From Heterohyrax brucei (lineage: Eukaryota; Chordata; Mammalia; Hyracoidea; Procaviidae), in the NCBI GenBank assembly GCA_028571685.1, contig CM053140.1, positions 146,987,701-147,051,700 of the forward strand: DNA of 64,000 nt. The letters are read 5' to 3'. Below are positions 1 through 12,150 of the stretch, piece by piece. The position numbers were made by a program, and so were the translations under genes. Within the stretch, counting starts at the first letter, position 1; every line of letters begins with the position of its first letter. The notes under the pieces are model-generated. The model had not been told where the DNA came from. It was given only the letters and a program-made list of their open reading frames with translations, and searched no databases.

Positions 1-112
1 AGTGGATGCAACAACATGCTCAAGGATTACAAAGATTGTGAGGATGACACAGGACTGGACAGTGGAGTTGTTTGGGGTTGAAACTCACTCTACAGCACTT
101 AACAACAACAGG
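1..112 (+). mobile_element. RTE (BovB-like) LINE, 3' end fragment
   Basis: The sequence reads like the last part of the RTE copies elsewhere in the window: ggatgcaacaa..ctcaagg, then attgtgaggatgacacaggactgg, ending in the simple tail cttaacaacaacagg. This order (wobbly 'gctgcaacaa..gctcaa', 'tgtgaggatg', 'acaacaac' tail) recurs at 10.4 kb and 23.2 kb. The copy runs off the left edge. It is non-coding here. Confidence 0.6.
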
Positions 113-1588
113 ATTCAAGTAAATGCAAATTATAACAAAAACAAAACTATATTTCTGTCCTTTAGATTAGCAAAGATGTAAGAAAAAATCCAGTGCTGAT
201 TAGGGTGAAATCAATTTTCATCTTCATTAAATGTTGACAGGTAAATATGTACGAATTTTCTGGAAAGTATTATGGCTGTGTATATTAAGATGCTTGAAGT
301 GCTCATCCTCTATTTTTTGAAGAATATATTGTAAGAGAACAATAAGAAATAAAAAATTTATTTCCAAGGATAGTAAATGTGGAAAAAATCAAGCTTCTAA
401 GTTTATATGCTGTATTTTAGTTACATAAAGAATTCAGAAAAATATTGCAATAAAATATGCCACGATGTTAATGACAATTTTATTCCAGCTCCTTTATACT
501 TACATGCAATTTCTACATAATGATTATTTTGATTATCAGGAGAAAAATTAAAAAACCTAAAGGAAATGAAATACTAAAAGATACTCTGCTGGAAGAGATA
601 GGAAATTATCACAAGAGTTATACACAAAAAAATTATTTGTAGGGGCTTTTATAATATTTGTGTGGCATGGTGACTATCATAAAATAATTCAAGTTTTATT
701 ACCCTCAGAAGACTTAGAAGTTCTGGTCTTTGATTTTGTAATTTTTGGCAAATTGTTGTGAAAGTTTATATTATCAGACACATCATTGGTTAAATTTGCC
801 CTGCTTAGCAGTATCTGGATGAGGAAGTTTTCAATGTCCTCTCTAAGGATGATACTGATGAGCATTATATTATCTCTTGCAAACAGTACTCGGGTACATT
901 TTCACAGTACATAAACATTTGTTTATTCAAAAATCCAACAGAGGCAATCAGCTGCTAATTAACAGTTATGTAATAAGGATAATGAAAGATTTCTTCTTAA
1001 CAGGGTTTCTATGTCAGTCCAATACTGCCTCAACAGTAAGCAGCCTCCCAGAGGTCTTTGACTGTTTCTTATTCTCCTTACTCTCAGCCCTGTTTCCAAT
1101 CTTGAAATTTTACTTTTTCCTATATTTTCTTCAAAGCAAAACAACAAAATGACATGTCCTGCCTTATTCTGTTGATAGCACAAAGAAAAATAAAACCATT
1201 TAACATGGATACACAAATTTATACTTTATGTACTGTATTTTATTTACACTTCAATAGCTTCCTTCAATGTTCTAGGTGTTGTGGGTGTGTGTACTTTCTC
1301 ACGAACATATATTTTAGTTGGTTGAATACACTTATTCCAGCAGCAGTGGCATGACAAGGTAGCTCCTTCTGCCTGGACATCCAGAGCTTATCAGCTCCTG
1401 TCTGGTTTTTGATCTGTCCATTATGTTTAATGAACAATATTCCATCAATACATATATACTCTTTTGAAGCTGGCTTCCATTGCTTGGAGTCAAAGAACTC
1501 TAACTAGATACAGTGACCTCAATGTTTAAATGGAAGTTGGTGTGTCCCAATGCCCAAGTGTCTTAAGAAATTTAAAGACTCCTGACTA
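113..1588. other. AT-rich stretch, nothing assignable
   Basis: No gene, RNA or repeat family is recognisable by eye. Short open frames near 877-1354 on both strands overlap each other, have no coding character and look like chance. Confidence 0.5.
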
Positions 1589-4500
1589 TGTTTTTTTTTA
1601 TGATCAGAACATTAACAAGCAAATATTTTTTATTATGATTAAGTGAAAGTATACAATCCTAATTAAATTTGCACACTCACCTATCTGCAGCTCCTTCTGC
1701 TCTCCTAGTCTGATAACAGCACACTCCTGTTGGTTCTATACATGTCACATCATTGTAACAATCTCCTGTCCCTTTGTCTGCATCCTCTCCTCTCCCTTCT
1801 AGTAAGAGGCCAGTAGGACAGCATCCTATAAATGCACAGAACCATAAAGTACACGCACCATATGGTCACACTTTGTGCCCGAGTCCAGTCCATCCCTGTC
1901 TGAAGGGTTGACCTCAGTATTGTTTTCCGGTTAGGGGCAGCAGCAGGTCTAGAGGCCACGATCCCAGGGGAACCCCCAGGCATCCAGACCATCAATTGTG
2001 ATCCTTGAGGTGCACCTCTCTTTTTATAATTTGCCACTGGGACTCGACACTGTGTGCCCCATCACGGCTGTCTTTGGTGGTAGCCGGGCACCATCTGGTT
2101 CTTCTGGTCACATGTTGATACAGTCACCCATTCCCATGGGTCCTTCTGTCTCCTGGGCTCTTTTTCCCTCATGTCTTTGTTATTCTTCGTGATCATCCCT
2201 TCTGGCTGAGTTGGGACCATTTGGTGTACCTCAGATGGCAGCTTGCTAGTTTTTAAGATCTGAGATGCCACTCACCAATGTGGGGTGCAGCACACTCTCT
2301 TAGCAACACAATAGTTGTGTTGACTGGCATAAGTGTTCCCTGACAGCATGGTCCTCAGACTCGTGCCCCTGCTATTCTGTCCTTGCAATATTGTTTTACG
2401 ATTGTGAGAGTTTTCAGTTTATGCTGAAGTCCAGTTTGAGTTGATCTTCTTTCTACTGTGTGCTGTCACTGCTTTCACCCAAATTTCTATCAGCTATCTA
2501 ATCTATAACCAGCCTTCTCCTTCCCCCCTCCCTTTCAAACATCAAAGAGTCTTTACTTCTGTACATGAGCCTACATTTAAGTCCTTATACTAGGGGTTTC
2601 TTACAATATTTGTCTTTTTGCTGCTGACTGATTTCACTCTGCATGTCTTCCAATTGAAACAAAGTTATGAGATGCTTCCCCAAATCCTCATTGTTCTTTT
2701 TCATTGCATACTGTTCCATTGAGTTTATGTGCCACAGTTTGTTTAACATTCATTTGTTTTGGGGCATCTGGATTGATTTCATCTTTTCACTACTATGGAC
2801 TGTGCTGCAATGAACATTTGTGTGCCTGTATCTGTCTGTGTGACTGCCATTTATTCTGTAGGACATATTCTGAGCAGTAGGGTTATAATATGGTGTATTT
2901 GTTTCTAGCTTTTTAAGAAAGCACCAAATTGCTTTCCAAAGAGGTGGTACCATTTTGCAATCCCACCAGCAGTGTAAGAGAGTTCTAATTTCTCCACAGC
3001 CCCTCCAGCATTTGTCGTTTTGTGTTTTTTGGATCATGGCCAACCTTACTGGAGTGAGATGGTATCTCACTGTAGTTTTGATTTGGATTTCTCTAACAGC
3101 TAATGATCATGAGCACTTCCTCACTTGTTTTTCAGTTGCCTGGATATTCTCTTTGGTGAAGTGTCTGTCCATCTCCTTTGCCCAGTGCTTAATTGGGTTA
3201 TTTAACTTTTTATTGTTGATATTTTATAGCACCTTATAGAGTATGGAGATCAGATGATGGTCTGACATGTAGTTGTCAAATATTTTTTCCCATTCTGTAG
3301 GTGGTCTTTTAATTCTTTTGATAAAGCCTTTGGATGAGCAAAGTGTTTGATTCTTAGTAGTTCCCATGTGTCTGTTTTCTCTTTTGTTGATGGTGGTTTG
3401 TCAGATTTTGAAATCTGTCTGAGCTGTGTATTAAAACTTTCATTGTTGACTTTACTTTTTCTAGCATGATCTTTATCATTTCAGGTCTTTGATATTTAGG
3501 TCTTTGGTCCAATTTGAGTTGGTTTTTGTTTAGGGTGTGAAATATGAGTCTTGTTTCAATTTTTTTTTGCAGATGGATATCCAATTTTGCCAGCACGGTT
3601 TGTTAAAGAGGCTATTTTTATCCCAGTTTACAATCTTAGGGCCTTGTGGAATGTCAACTCTTCATAAGAGGGTGGTGTTATCTCTAGGGTCTCAACTCTG
3701 TCCCATTGTTCTATATATCTTTCCTTTTTTGCACCAGTACCAGTACCAGGCAGTGTAATAGGTTCCAAGGCTGGGTAATGTGAGGCCTCCCACTGTGTTT
3801 CTGTTCTTCATTAGTGCCTTGATTCTCCAGGATTTCTTCCCTTTCCGAACAAAGTTGGTGATTTGTTTCTCCATCTCATTAAAAAATGTTACCGGAATTT
3901 ATACTGGCATTATGTATATCACTTTGGGTAAAATAGACATTTTCACAACATTAAGTCTTCCTATCCATGAACAGGGTAGGTTTCTCTATTTATGTAAATC
4001 TCTCTGGGATTCTTGCAGCAAGGTCTTGTAGTTCTCTTTGTGTAGGTCTCCTATTTCTCTAGTTAGATTTATTCCCAGGTATTTTATCTTATTGGAGACT
4101 ATATAGTAAATGGCATTGATTTGGTGATTTCTTCTTTGATGATCTCTTTGTTGATATAAAGGAACGCTACTGATTTACTTATATTTATCTTATGTGATAC
4201 TTGGAGACGTCAACACTCCAATCTCAGCAATAGACAGATTATCCAGAAAAAACTTAGTAAAGACACAGAAGCTCTTATTGCAACAATTAACCAATTAGGC
4301 CTCATTAATGTATATAGAACTTTTTATCCATTAGCAGATAGGCATACCTTCTTCTCCAGTGCACATGGAACATTTTCCAGAATAGACTATGTGTTAAGAC
4401 ATAAAGCAAATCTCAACAAAATCCAGACCATTGAATTATTGCAAAGCATCAACTCAAACCATAAAGTCATAAAAGTTGAACTCAATATCAGAAAAAACAA

Positions 4501-5896
4501 GAAATTTGAGACCATGGAAACTGAACAAGTTCTTGCTCAAAAAGCCATGGTTTATAGAAGAAATCAGGGATGAAATAAGGAAATTTATGGAATCAAATGA
4601 GAGTGAAAACACACCCTACCAAAACCTATGGGGTACAGCAAAGGCAGTGCTCACAGGTCAATTGATCTCTATAAATGCACACATCCAGATGGAAGAAAGG
4701 ACCCAAACCAAAGAATTAACTCTACCACTTGAACAAGCAGAAAGAGAGCAACAGATGAATCCCTAATTCATCAGAAGAAAATGGATAATTAAGATTCAAG
4801 CAGAACTAAATGAATTAGAAAATAACAGAGCCAAGAGCCAAGTGCTGTCGAGTCAAAATTAACAAAACCAAAAGCTGTTTTTTTGAGAAGATCAAAAAAA
4901 TTGATAAACCATTGGCTACACTTACAAAAGAACAACAGGAGAGGAAACAAGTAACCCAAATAAGAAATGAGACGGAAGATGTCACAACAGACCCAAATGA
5001 AATCAAATATCGTAACAGAATACTACCAAAGACTGTACTCTAACAGATTTGAAAGCCTAGAGGAAATAGACAAATTTCTAGATTCATATCACTTACCAAG
5101 ATTATCACAAGGAGAAGTAGAACAACTTAATAAACCCATCACAAAAGAAGAGATTGGAAAAGTCATCAAAGAAAGTACCAACCAAAAAAAGTCCCGGTGC
5201 AGATGGCTTCACTGGAGAATTCTAAGAAACTTTTAGAGAAGCGTCAACTCCAATACTACTGAGACTATTTCATAACATAGAAAGGGATGGAATACTCCCT
5301 GTTTAATTTTGTGAAGCCAGCATAACCCTGATATCAAAGCCAGGGAGAGATCCCACAAAAAAAGGAAAATTACAGACCAATATCACTCAAGAATCCAGAT
5401 GGAAAAATCTTCAACAAAATCTTTGCCAATAAAATTCAACAACATACCAAAAAAATAATTCATCATGACCAAGTTGGATTCATACCAGGGATGCAAGAGT
5501 GGTTCAATATCAGAAAAGCAATTAATATGATCAAGCACATAAATAACACAAAAGATAAGAATCATATGATTTTGAATTGATGTAGAAAGGGCATTCAACA
5601 AAGTCCAGCACCCATTTGTGCTAAAAACTATCAGCAAACTAGGAATAGAAGGGAAATTTCTCAACACAATAAGGGATATCTATGCAAAGTCAACAACTTA
5701 CATCATCCTAAATGGAGAGAGACTGAAAGAAATCCCCTTGAGAACGAGAACTAGCCAAGGATGCCCACACTCAGCACTTCTATTCGACATTGTACTAGAA
5801 GTTCTGGCCAGAGCAATTAGACAAGACAAAGAAATAAAGGGCATCCACGTCGGCAAAGAAGTAAAAAATCTCCCTATTTGAAGATGATATGATGTG
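1589..5896 (-). mobile_element. LINE-1 with 5' inversion (twin-primed)
   Basis: The 3' part lies on the minus strand. T-rich runs at ~1,589-1,630 represent the poly(A) end. A 3'UTR follows to ~2,640 and shares blocks with copies at 17.1 kb and 58.8 kb. The C-terminal half of ORF2 then runs to ~4,204; the minus-strand peptide at 2,750-3,070 reads MRYHLTPVRLAMI..., the L1 ORF2 C-terminal region. From ~4,204 to ~5,896 the element switches to the + strand and carries the ORF2 endonuclease C-terminus through the RT up to the FADD region. The two segments are almost contiguous in L1 order and meet at gagacgtc, the outcome expected of twin priming. ORF2 is broken into several frames, so it is dead. 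Confidence 0.85.
4829..4857 (-). repeat. Afrotherian SINE tail-only insert inside L1 ORF2
   Basis: Agccaagagccaagtgctgt plus cgagtc interrupts L1 ORF2 sequence that resumes at aaaattaacaaaaccaaaag. The core matches the SINE/RTE tail seen at 44.6 and 54.9 kb. Only the 3' tail is present, so this would be an extremely 5'-truncated copy, younger than the L1. Confidence 0.5.
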
Positions 5897-5899
5897 GGT

Positions 5900-6738
5900 T
5901 AGTAAAGGTTGGCAGAGATGCTGCTGGGCTGCTCAGCAGTTATTTCTCCAGTCAGTCTTATTTTTAAAAACCTGGGAGCTGTCCAAAATCTCCCCAAATC
6001 AGCCAGGCTGTCAGGTGTGGCAGGCCCTGCCTTCTGGCTGACAAAGGAAGCGTCTCTTCAGCCATCCCCAGATGCTATGATGTAGTTCAAAGTCAGGAGG
6101 GGTTATGGCCTTACTGCCATTCTCAGCCAGCCCTACCCATAAGGTAAAGTGTGCTAAACACAGCCTTTCTGCTGGAAAAAGTCCATTACTTCTCAGCTTT
6201 AGAATTAGCCGCTGATGAATCCTCCAGTTTGTTGACTCCGCCTCCCCGCCAACGAAGATGGCATCCCGGTCAAGCTGCCTTTCATGCCTCGAAACAGCAG
6301 AATGTATGGCGGGGCTCAGAAAAGAGGGGTGGAGGGGCAGTTGTACTCTCAGTTAACAGCAGGGATCTCAAAATGTCACTATCCCATGTACTTCGTCTTT
6401 GCTGCACTATACACTGTTTACTTTAGCACTGCAGTTGAGAATATTTGTGGCTCACGCCCATTCCCACCTCCCGGATAACAACAACAACAACTAAAGGTGT
6501 CAGTGCCTGCAGTCCACCCAAGCCGTGAATCAGCAGGAGCAGGGCTAAGTATGCACCGGCTCCTGCCAGGGAGGGCAAGTTTCCCGTTTAGTGGCATGTG
6601 GTCCAATCTGACAACCCTACATATCCTAGGGCTCCCGGTGTGTCTAGAACGCCCCATTTAGTTATCAGTCCAGGCCTTAGTTTTCAGAGGGAATTGAGGA
6701 GACACGTGTCTAGTCTGCCCTCTTGGTTCCACCCCCAC
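5900..6738 (-). mobile_element. LINE-1 5'UTR-like segment
   Basis: The right end, read on the minus strand, starts ggtggaaccaagagggcaga and continues ctagacacgtgtctcc. It resembles the 5' ends of the L1s at 30,903 (+) and 38,985 (-), which carry 'ccaagatggcaaactagacacatgtg'-type openings. The block is more GC-rich than its surroundings, as L1 5'UTRs are. It abuts the twin-primed L1 but, on twin-priming geometry, should not belong to it. No ORF1 follows. The family call is good only for the terminal ~80 bases. Confidence 0.45.
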
Positions 6739-7205
6739 ATACTTGTTTTTAATGTGTGTGTCTTTTCCAAAACATTTCAGGTGTCCCCATTCACTGCCCC
6801 ATGAATATTCAAGTACCAAATGTAGAAAAACCATCAATTTTCAGATATGAAAGATCTCAAAAAATGTAACTTACAAGCATTCTATCATAGAAAGCTATTG
6901 AGGGATGAGGTAACCTAGAAATAGAAAGATAAACAGGAAACAGCAAGCAAAGGAATTATAGCCAAAGACAGGAAATCTAGAATAACAGTTGTGCATGAGA
7001 CTGAAGAAATCCAGAGAAGAAAGCTAAGGGTGAAAGCAAAAAAGAGTTCACAAAAATAATACAGACAAGCAATTAGAAGATAGGAGGGAGAAATAAGTCA
7101 CATAGAAAACTTTGGAAATAAAATAAGAAAACAAAACAGAAGGTTGTTGAAAAAGAAAAATGTAATTCTTGTATATGCTTTGGCTCAATAGAATAATATT
7201 TACTT
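6739..7205. other. Unassigned AT-rich spacer
   Basis: A-rich sequence without a convincing frame or repeat hallmark. The minus-strand frame at 7,048-7,233 is low complexity and ignored. Confidence 0.4.
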
Positions 7206-7210
7206 CACCA

Positions 7211-7385
7211 TGCACCAGAAAGCCTGGTGGCATAGTGGTTAAATGCTACAGCTGCTAACGAAAAGGGCAGCAGTTTGAATCCACCAGGCACTCCTTGGAA
7301 ACTCTATGGGACAGTTCTCCTCTGTCTATAGGGCTACTATGAGTCACATCAACTTGATGACAGCAGGTTTGGTTTGGGGTTACCA
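7211..7385 (+). repeat. Afrotherian tRNA-derived SINE
   Basis: It has the SINE order: cctggtggcatagtggttaa (A-box-like head), gctgctaac, cagtttgaatccaccaggc (B-box-like), ggaaactctatgggacagtt, then the RTE-like tail gctactatgagtcac..caacttgatgacagcaggtttgg. Nearly full length. Confidence 0.85.
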
Positions 7386-7439
7386 GGTGGGAGCATAAGG
7401 TTCTTCTAGATGTTTCTTGATTTGGACAATAAACAAGTG

Positions 7440-7860
7440 ACAGAGGTGGGAGAACAGAAAAATCATTTTTATTTTATTGCATAAGGAAAGGAGTCAGTCA
7501 AGCAAGCTGTCACCAGACTGGTCCTCCAGGGTGATGGGAAAGGCTACTTTTAAAGGGTTACATGTAGGAAGTTCATACAAGATTACATCAACAATATTCC
7601 TTATCATCCCAGCCAAGCGCAATGCAGTCTACACGTAACTTTGTGCATTATCAGGTCACGCACAGGAAACAGGATTCTGATGCAGAGTTGCCAGAGGCAT
7701 TGGCGATCTCTGCCTTAATTACCGCAGGATAACCATTGGTTATTTCTTTTCCCTGAAACTGTGATATTTGGGAAGTTGAATGTGTCAGGAGCAATAGTGT
7801 AAAAGCGTGAGATTCTCTACCAATGCAAGATGTCAATAGAGAAGATGTAAAATTTGAAAA
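7440..7860 (-). mobile_element. Possible ERV-type solo LTR, fossil
   Basis: The block reads as a minus-oriented LTR by composition only: a polyadenylation-like tttatt..tttattgcat at its left, then a moderately GC-rich body. There is no internal retroviral coding sequence nearby. The family and exact ends cannot be fixed from the sequence alone. It is an inert fossil if the call is right. Confidence 0.3.
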
Positions 7861-8299
7861 ATCAAGAAATACTACAAGTATTGGAAAGTCAGAGGGAAAG
7901 AAATAACAGAACTGTCTGTAAGAATGCCAAGTCGTTGCCTAACGTAAAAATGAGAGGACATACCATAAGTCACTTTGAGGAATATATATGAAAAATAGTT
8001 AAAGAAAAGTTGTGATTAAACCTGAGACAACAACTCAAGAAACTTTGTACTCATCACATGTACCATAATATTTATCAAATTATATAAAAAAAAGTGCCCT
8101 ATTGTGTTCATAATGCTTTTCCTTGCTTGAAGGACAAAGACAATGAATTACTTGGTTTTAGCTTCTCCTTAAGAGTTTACATTTCTGATACCGTTGAAAT
8201 CCTTCTGAAATCAGGATTAAATTGAACAAATAGCTATTTTTCACATTGCTACTACCATGTCTCTCTTTTCAATCTTCAATCTTGGTTCTGCTTTTCTTT

Positions 8300-8365
8300 T
8301 TTTTTGTAAAGAATGATTACGTGCTTACTTTGTACCAGGCACTATGTTATTACAAGATGAACACT
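8300..8365 (+). repeat. MIR-like SINE fragment
   Basis: Contains acgtgcttactttgtaccag followed by gcactatgttattaca, close to the MIR core 'gcttactatgtgccaggcactgtgcta'. Short and old. Confidence 0.45.
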
Positions 8366-9012
8366 GGGTTTGTGTTCCCTTTTGCCTGATAACTGTCTTA
8401 GCGGATGCTGCAGAGACAGCTGAGGAAGAACAGGCAAATGATGAAATCAAAATGAAAAGATCAGAGAGTGTAAGGGAGAAAAAAAAGCATGCACTCCGCT
8501 ATCGTGCTTGTCAGTTTGTAGGGAAGAGTTTTACAGCGTGCTTCTTGTCTTTGCTGTATGTTTCATTTGGACATCTTGTCACTTCCTCTGTCCTTTCCGT
8601 GATAGAAATATTTGTTAGGAAGGTTAAAATCACTGAAGAAATTGTTGATGTGGCATGTTCCTTGGCAAGACATTCAACTGTTTTTACTCTGAGAGTGTTG
8701 AATTGCACAAGACAATTAAGCCTACAGAAGTACTAAGTAGCCTCACGTTAGAAGGTATCAAAATGTACTTGAATGGAAAAAGGATATCTTAAGAAGAAAG
8801 ACATATTTCAGAGATACCCTATTGCAAATGCTTTGGAAACTTTTTTTCCTTAAGGTTAACAAAATTAACAGCCTCGTTTCTTTCTGGATTAGTAAATTAT
8901 AAACCCAATATATACTTATTAACATATACTTTGGATAAAGAAGACAGGCACACGGGAGAAAGCAGCCATTTCTTATGATCACACTGCCTAGAGAAGATTG
9001 TTGTTAACTTTT
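8366..9012. other. Unassigned stretch with a 130-codon open frame
   Basis: An open frame at 8,344-8,736 (+) begins in the MIR-like fragment. Its translation (Ala/Glu-rich start, a hydrophobic patch near residues 65-85) matches no family I know. There is no promoter, splice pattern or poly(A) context, so I do not call it a gene. Confidence 0.4.
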
Positions 9013-9335
9013 TTTTAGCAGTGTTGCTAGGTGCTGTTGAGTTGATTCCGACTCACAGAGACCCTCTGTACAGTAGAAGGGAACACTGCCCAGTCCTGAG
9101 CCATCCTTACAATGTTGGAGCTCATTGTCGCAGCCGTTGTGGCAAACCCATGTCTCTGAGGCTCTTCCTTTTTTGGATGACTGTTTCACCAAGCATGTCT
9201 TTCTCCACAAGCTGGTCCCCTCCTGATAAGACGTCCAAAGTACTCCTTTCCTCTAAGAAACATTCTGGCTGTATTTCTTGCAAGACAAATTGGTTTATTC
9301 TTTTGGCAGTGGCTTTTAGTGATATAGCTATCTCT
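9013..9335 (-). mobile_element. RTE (BovB-like) LINE, 5'-truncated 3' part
   Basis: On + the order is gctaggtgctgttgagttga, gactcacagagaccctctg, cactgcccagtcctgagcc, then ctggtcccctcctgataagac and gaaacattctggctgt. This matches the RTE copies at 24.2 and 41.9 kb. The minus-strand translation contains the RTE C-terminal motif around 'IQPECFLEERSTLDVL'. Frames are broken. Confidence 0.8.
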
Positions 9336-9395
9336 ATATAAACATATATACACACACATACATCTATGTATATACGTCACATATATCTGAAAAAG
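9336..9395. repeat. Short AT/CA-rich simple repeat
   Basis: Interrupted (TA)/(CA) runs such as catatatacacacacataca. Non-coding. Confidence 0.6.
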
Positions 9396-9631
9396 TAGTG
9401 TTGTATAGCACATACATGACTTACTGATATACTTGCCTGCCACTGACATTCTGCTTTACTTTTTGTCCTGGATCAAATTGCCCAAATTTGGGGTATTTAT
9501 TCAGTCCTGAAGGAAACAAGTCAAAGTCTCAAAGAAATCCAGATGTCTTTTGCATCTAGACCTGAAAGTCTGTGGGATTCAGTCTCCATTACATTTTTTT
9601 TGGTTTATTCTTTAAGTGTTGCTGTAACAGA

Positions 9632-9797
9632 GGAGATGCTAGAGGTGTAGTAATTAAGAGGTACACCTGCTAATCTTAGGTTAGCAGTTTGAATCCACCA
9701 AGCATTTCTTGAAAAGTCTGTGGGACAGTTCTACTCTGTCCTATAGGGTTGTTATGAATCAGAATCAACTTGATGGCACTGGGTTGTTTTTTTTGGT
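9632..9797 (+). repeat. Afrotherian tRNA-derived SINE
   Basis: Diverged head gctagaggtgtagtaattaa, then ctgctaat, cagtttgaatccaccaagc, gggacagttctactctgtcc, tatagggttgttatgaatca and caacttgatggcactgggtt with a T-rich end. Full order retained. Confidence 0.8.
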
Positions 9798-10404
9798 CAC
9801 AAAGAAATATCACAAGTGGGTCACTCTAATGAACAGAATCTTTTTTCCCCTTAGTTTAGGTGACTGAAAGCCTGAACTTAGAGCACGGGCTTTAGGGGAA
9901 GATTTCCTCTGTCCACTTTGTGGGAAATTTCTCATTTATCTCAGCTTCTCTTCTTTGGTTCTTTGGTGACCTTCACTTGATATCATTCTTTTCCCACCTG
10001 TGTTTGCTTACTTACTTCTGTACCTAATCTATTCCTTTTGTATCTCCAAAGTAAATGGTTTCAAACATGGACTACACTGAAATGACTTTATAAACATATC
10101 AAAGCACATAACATAACAAAATCAAATCCTGTTCCAAAGTGGGATTGCATCCATGTGTATATGGATTATTTACAACGCATATTTTTGCGGCACACAATTC
10201 AATCCATAACAGCTTGAAGGTCAACATGGTAATAAATTATTCTGTGGTTAGTCATTCAATTAAATTAGATAATATATAAAAGAATATTAAGAAGTTAGAT
10301 ATTATCTATTTATGTATAGCTTTATGTTTTGTTTGTATCTTCTTTTGGGAGGATTTATGGCTGGTAAATATTAGATACTATTTGTGACTGGTAAATATTA
10401 GATA
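9798..10404. other. Unassigned spacer
   Basis: No coding or repeat assignment is possible by eye. A short local duplication, ctggtaaatattagata, occurs at ~10,360 and ~10,388. Confidence 0.4.
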
Positions 10405-10602
10405 CCATTACACAAGGCTGGTACAAGTTCATCAAAAAAAGAGGAAGCCACCCAAAGAGATGGATTGACATGGTAGCCACACAAGGGGCTCAAACACAAC
10501 AGTTGTGAGGATGGTGCAGGACCAGGCCGTGTTTTCAGCATGTTGTACATACTGTCTCCGCATGTCGGAAGCAGCTCAACAGCACCTAGCAACACAGCAT
10601 TA
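10405..10602 (+). mobile_element. RTE (BovB-like) LINE, 3' end
   Basis: Contains gatggattgacatggtagcc, gctcaaacacaacagttgtg, aggatggtgcaggaccaggc, cgtgttttcagcatgttgta and ends with aacagcacctagcaacac. This is the RTE 3' terminus in plus orientation, heavily 5'-truncated. Confidence 0.75.
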
Positions 10603-10902
10603 CACAAGGTTACATGTCTACAAAAATTTTCAAATCTTAATAGTGAGCTGGTGATAGCCAAGACTCTATCGGACTTCCTTGGTTTTGGGGGTCTCACAAG
10701 TTTTCCGTCTTTGACAGGTAGCGGTCTTACCACTTCTCTATCATTTTAGTGGAAAATGTTTGAGTTTTCCTTCCCTGGTAGGTTTCTGTCTGACACAGGC
10801 TTCCACAGGAACCACTCAAGTGTTTGCACTTCCTCCTTCTTGGGCTTGTGTGGCAGACTTAGTTGTATGACCACTGAACTTATGGTCCACTTCCATGGTG
10901 GA

Positions 10903-11076
10903 AGTGGCACTCTTGTGGTGCAGTGGCTAAGATCCTGGCTGCTAACCCAAAGGTCAGTAGTTAGAATCTACCAGCCACCTGCTGGAAATGCTATGAGGCA
11001 GCACTACTCTGTACTATAAGGTTGCCATGAGTTGGAATAAACTCCTTGGGGATTAGTTTGGTTTTTTGGTTTTCAA
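10903..11076 (+). repeat. Afrotherian tRNA-derived SINE
   Basis: Contains cactcttgtggtgcagtggc, ctggctgctaacccaaaggt, cagtagttagaatctaccag, gcactactctgtactataag and a gttgccatgagttggaataa tail ending in gtttggttttttggtttt. Full length, moderately diverged. Confidence 0.85.
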
Positions 11077-12150
11077 AAGTATATAGTTGCTGGAAAGCAA
11101 TGTCCAGCCAGGAGCTACATCTCCCAGTTCCCTTTACATCTAGTGAACACTGCAACTCGCTACTGCCAATAAAACATTGGAGGAAATGTTGAGCATCTGA
11201 GCCAAGGTTTATGATCCTCTGAACACCTACTGGCTGAATGACACCAGAGCAACTCTGAAATCACAAGATGGCAGAGTCACAAGCAGGAGTTAGCCTGGGT
11301 CTCTAAGTAACTACTTTAAGGAGAACTTCACGAGAGAGCCTCCCTACTAGGAATTATGTTGCATTTTGCATATTTGAGACTTTTGTGTGTTACATCACTG
11401 ATATTTGGGGACTGTTAGTCAACCTGACTAATATAGCTTGCAACACTCGTATCTTTCAAGTTTCTTCTCGTATCTTTCCAATTCATCTTTCTCATTTTCC
11501 ATTGCTGACTTCTTTACTCTGCCTTACTGTTTATCAGTAACTACATCCTATGCATTCTCTGTCTTTGATAGTGCCTGTATCAATTCTTTCCTACCTAACT
11601 ACTGTAGTATGATTTCATTTAAGGGGTAGTCCAAGCCACCTGAGGGCCTGGGATGCTAGTGTATAAGGTGCTTAAAGATTCCAGAAGTCTTGCGTATGCC
11701 AGAAATCCTCTCAGGAGAATACTACATTGGTTGAAATGTACATAGAGAAGACATTGGAATGAAGTCTGAAACCTCCGTGGGACTCATTCAGTAGCGGCTA
11801 CCTGAGGCCCTGTGAATTCAGTTCTCATCCCACGGTATGTAGCCTTGCCCCATTGATTCTTCAGCCTAGAACATACACCAAATATCTAAATGTCGCAGGA
11901 AACGGGTGATTCTGGGTAACACAGGGCTCTGTTTTTGCTGAGCGAGTATTAGCACCCAGCCCCTTTTCTAATTAAATCTTGATCAAATACATATAAAATA
12001 TTGGTTTGTGAGACACGTAAATAATTAGCCTACTTAGTCTGACCTAGAGTTCAGGCCACCAACTTTGTCTGCTATTTCTAGGGTATTTTATTGTATTCTA
12101 AGTGATGTTTCTGCCATTCATTGTCCTTACTTTTGTCTGAGTCATCTTTC
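11077..12150. other. Unassigned stretch, possibly an old transposon
   Basis: The end at ~11,395-11,435 (gggactgttagtcaacctga, ctaatatag) has the look of an old LTR or DNA-transposon end, but I cannot name a family. The rest, including short frames near 11,438-11,629, gives nothing assignable. Confidence 0.35.

Noticed and set aside
877-1354. Overlapping open frames on both strands
   Set aside because: They overlap each other, are under 100 codons, have no domain and no gene signals.
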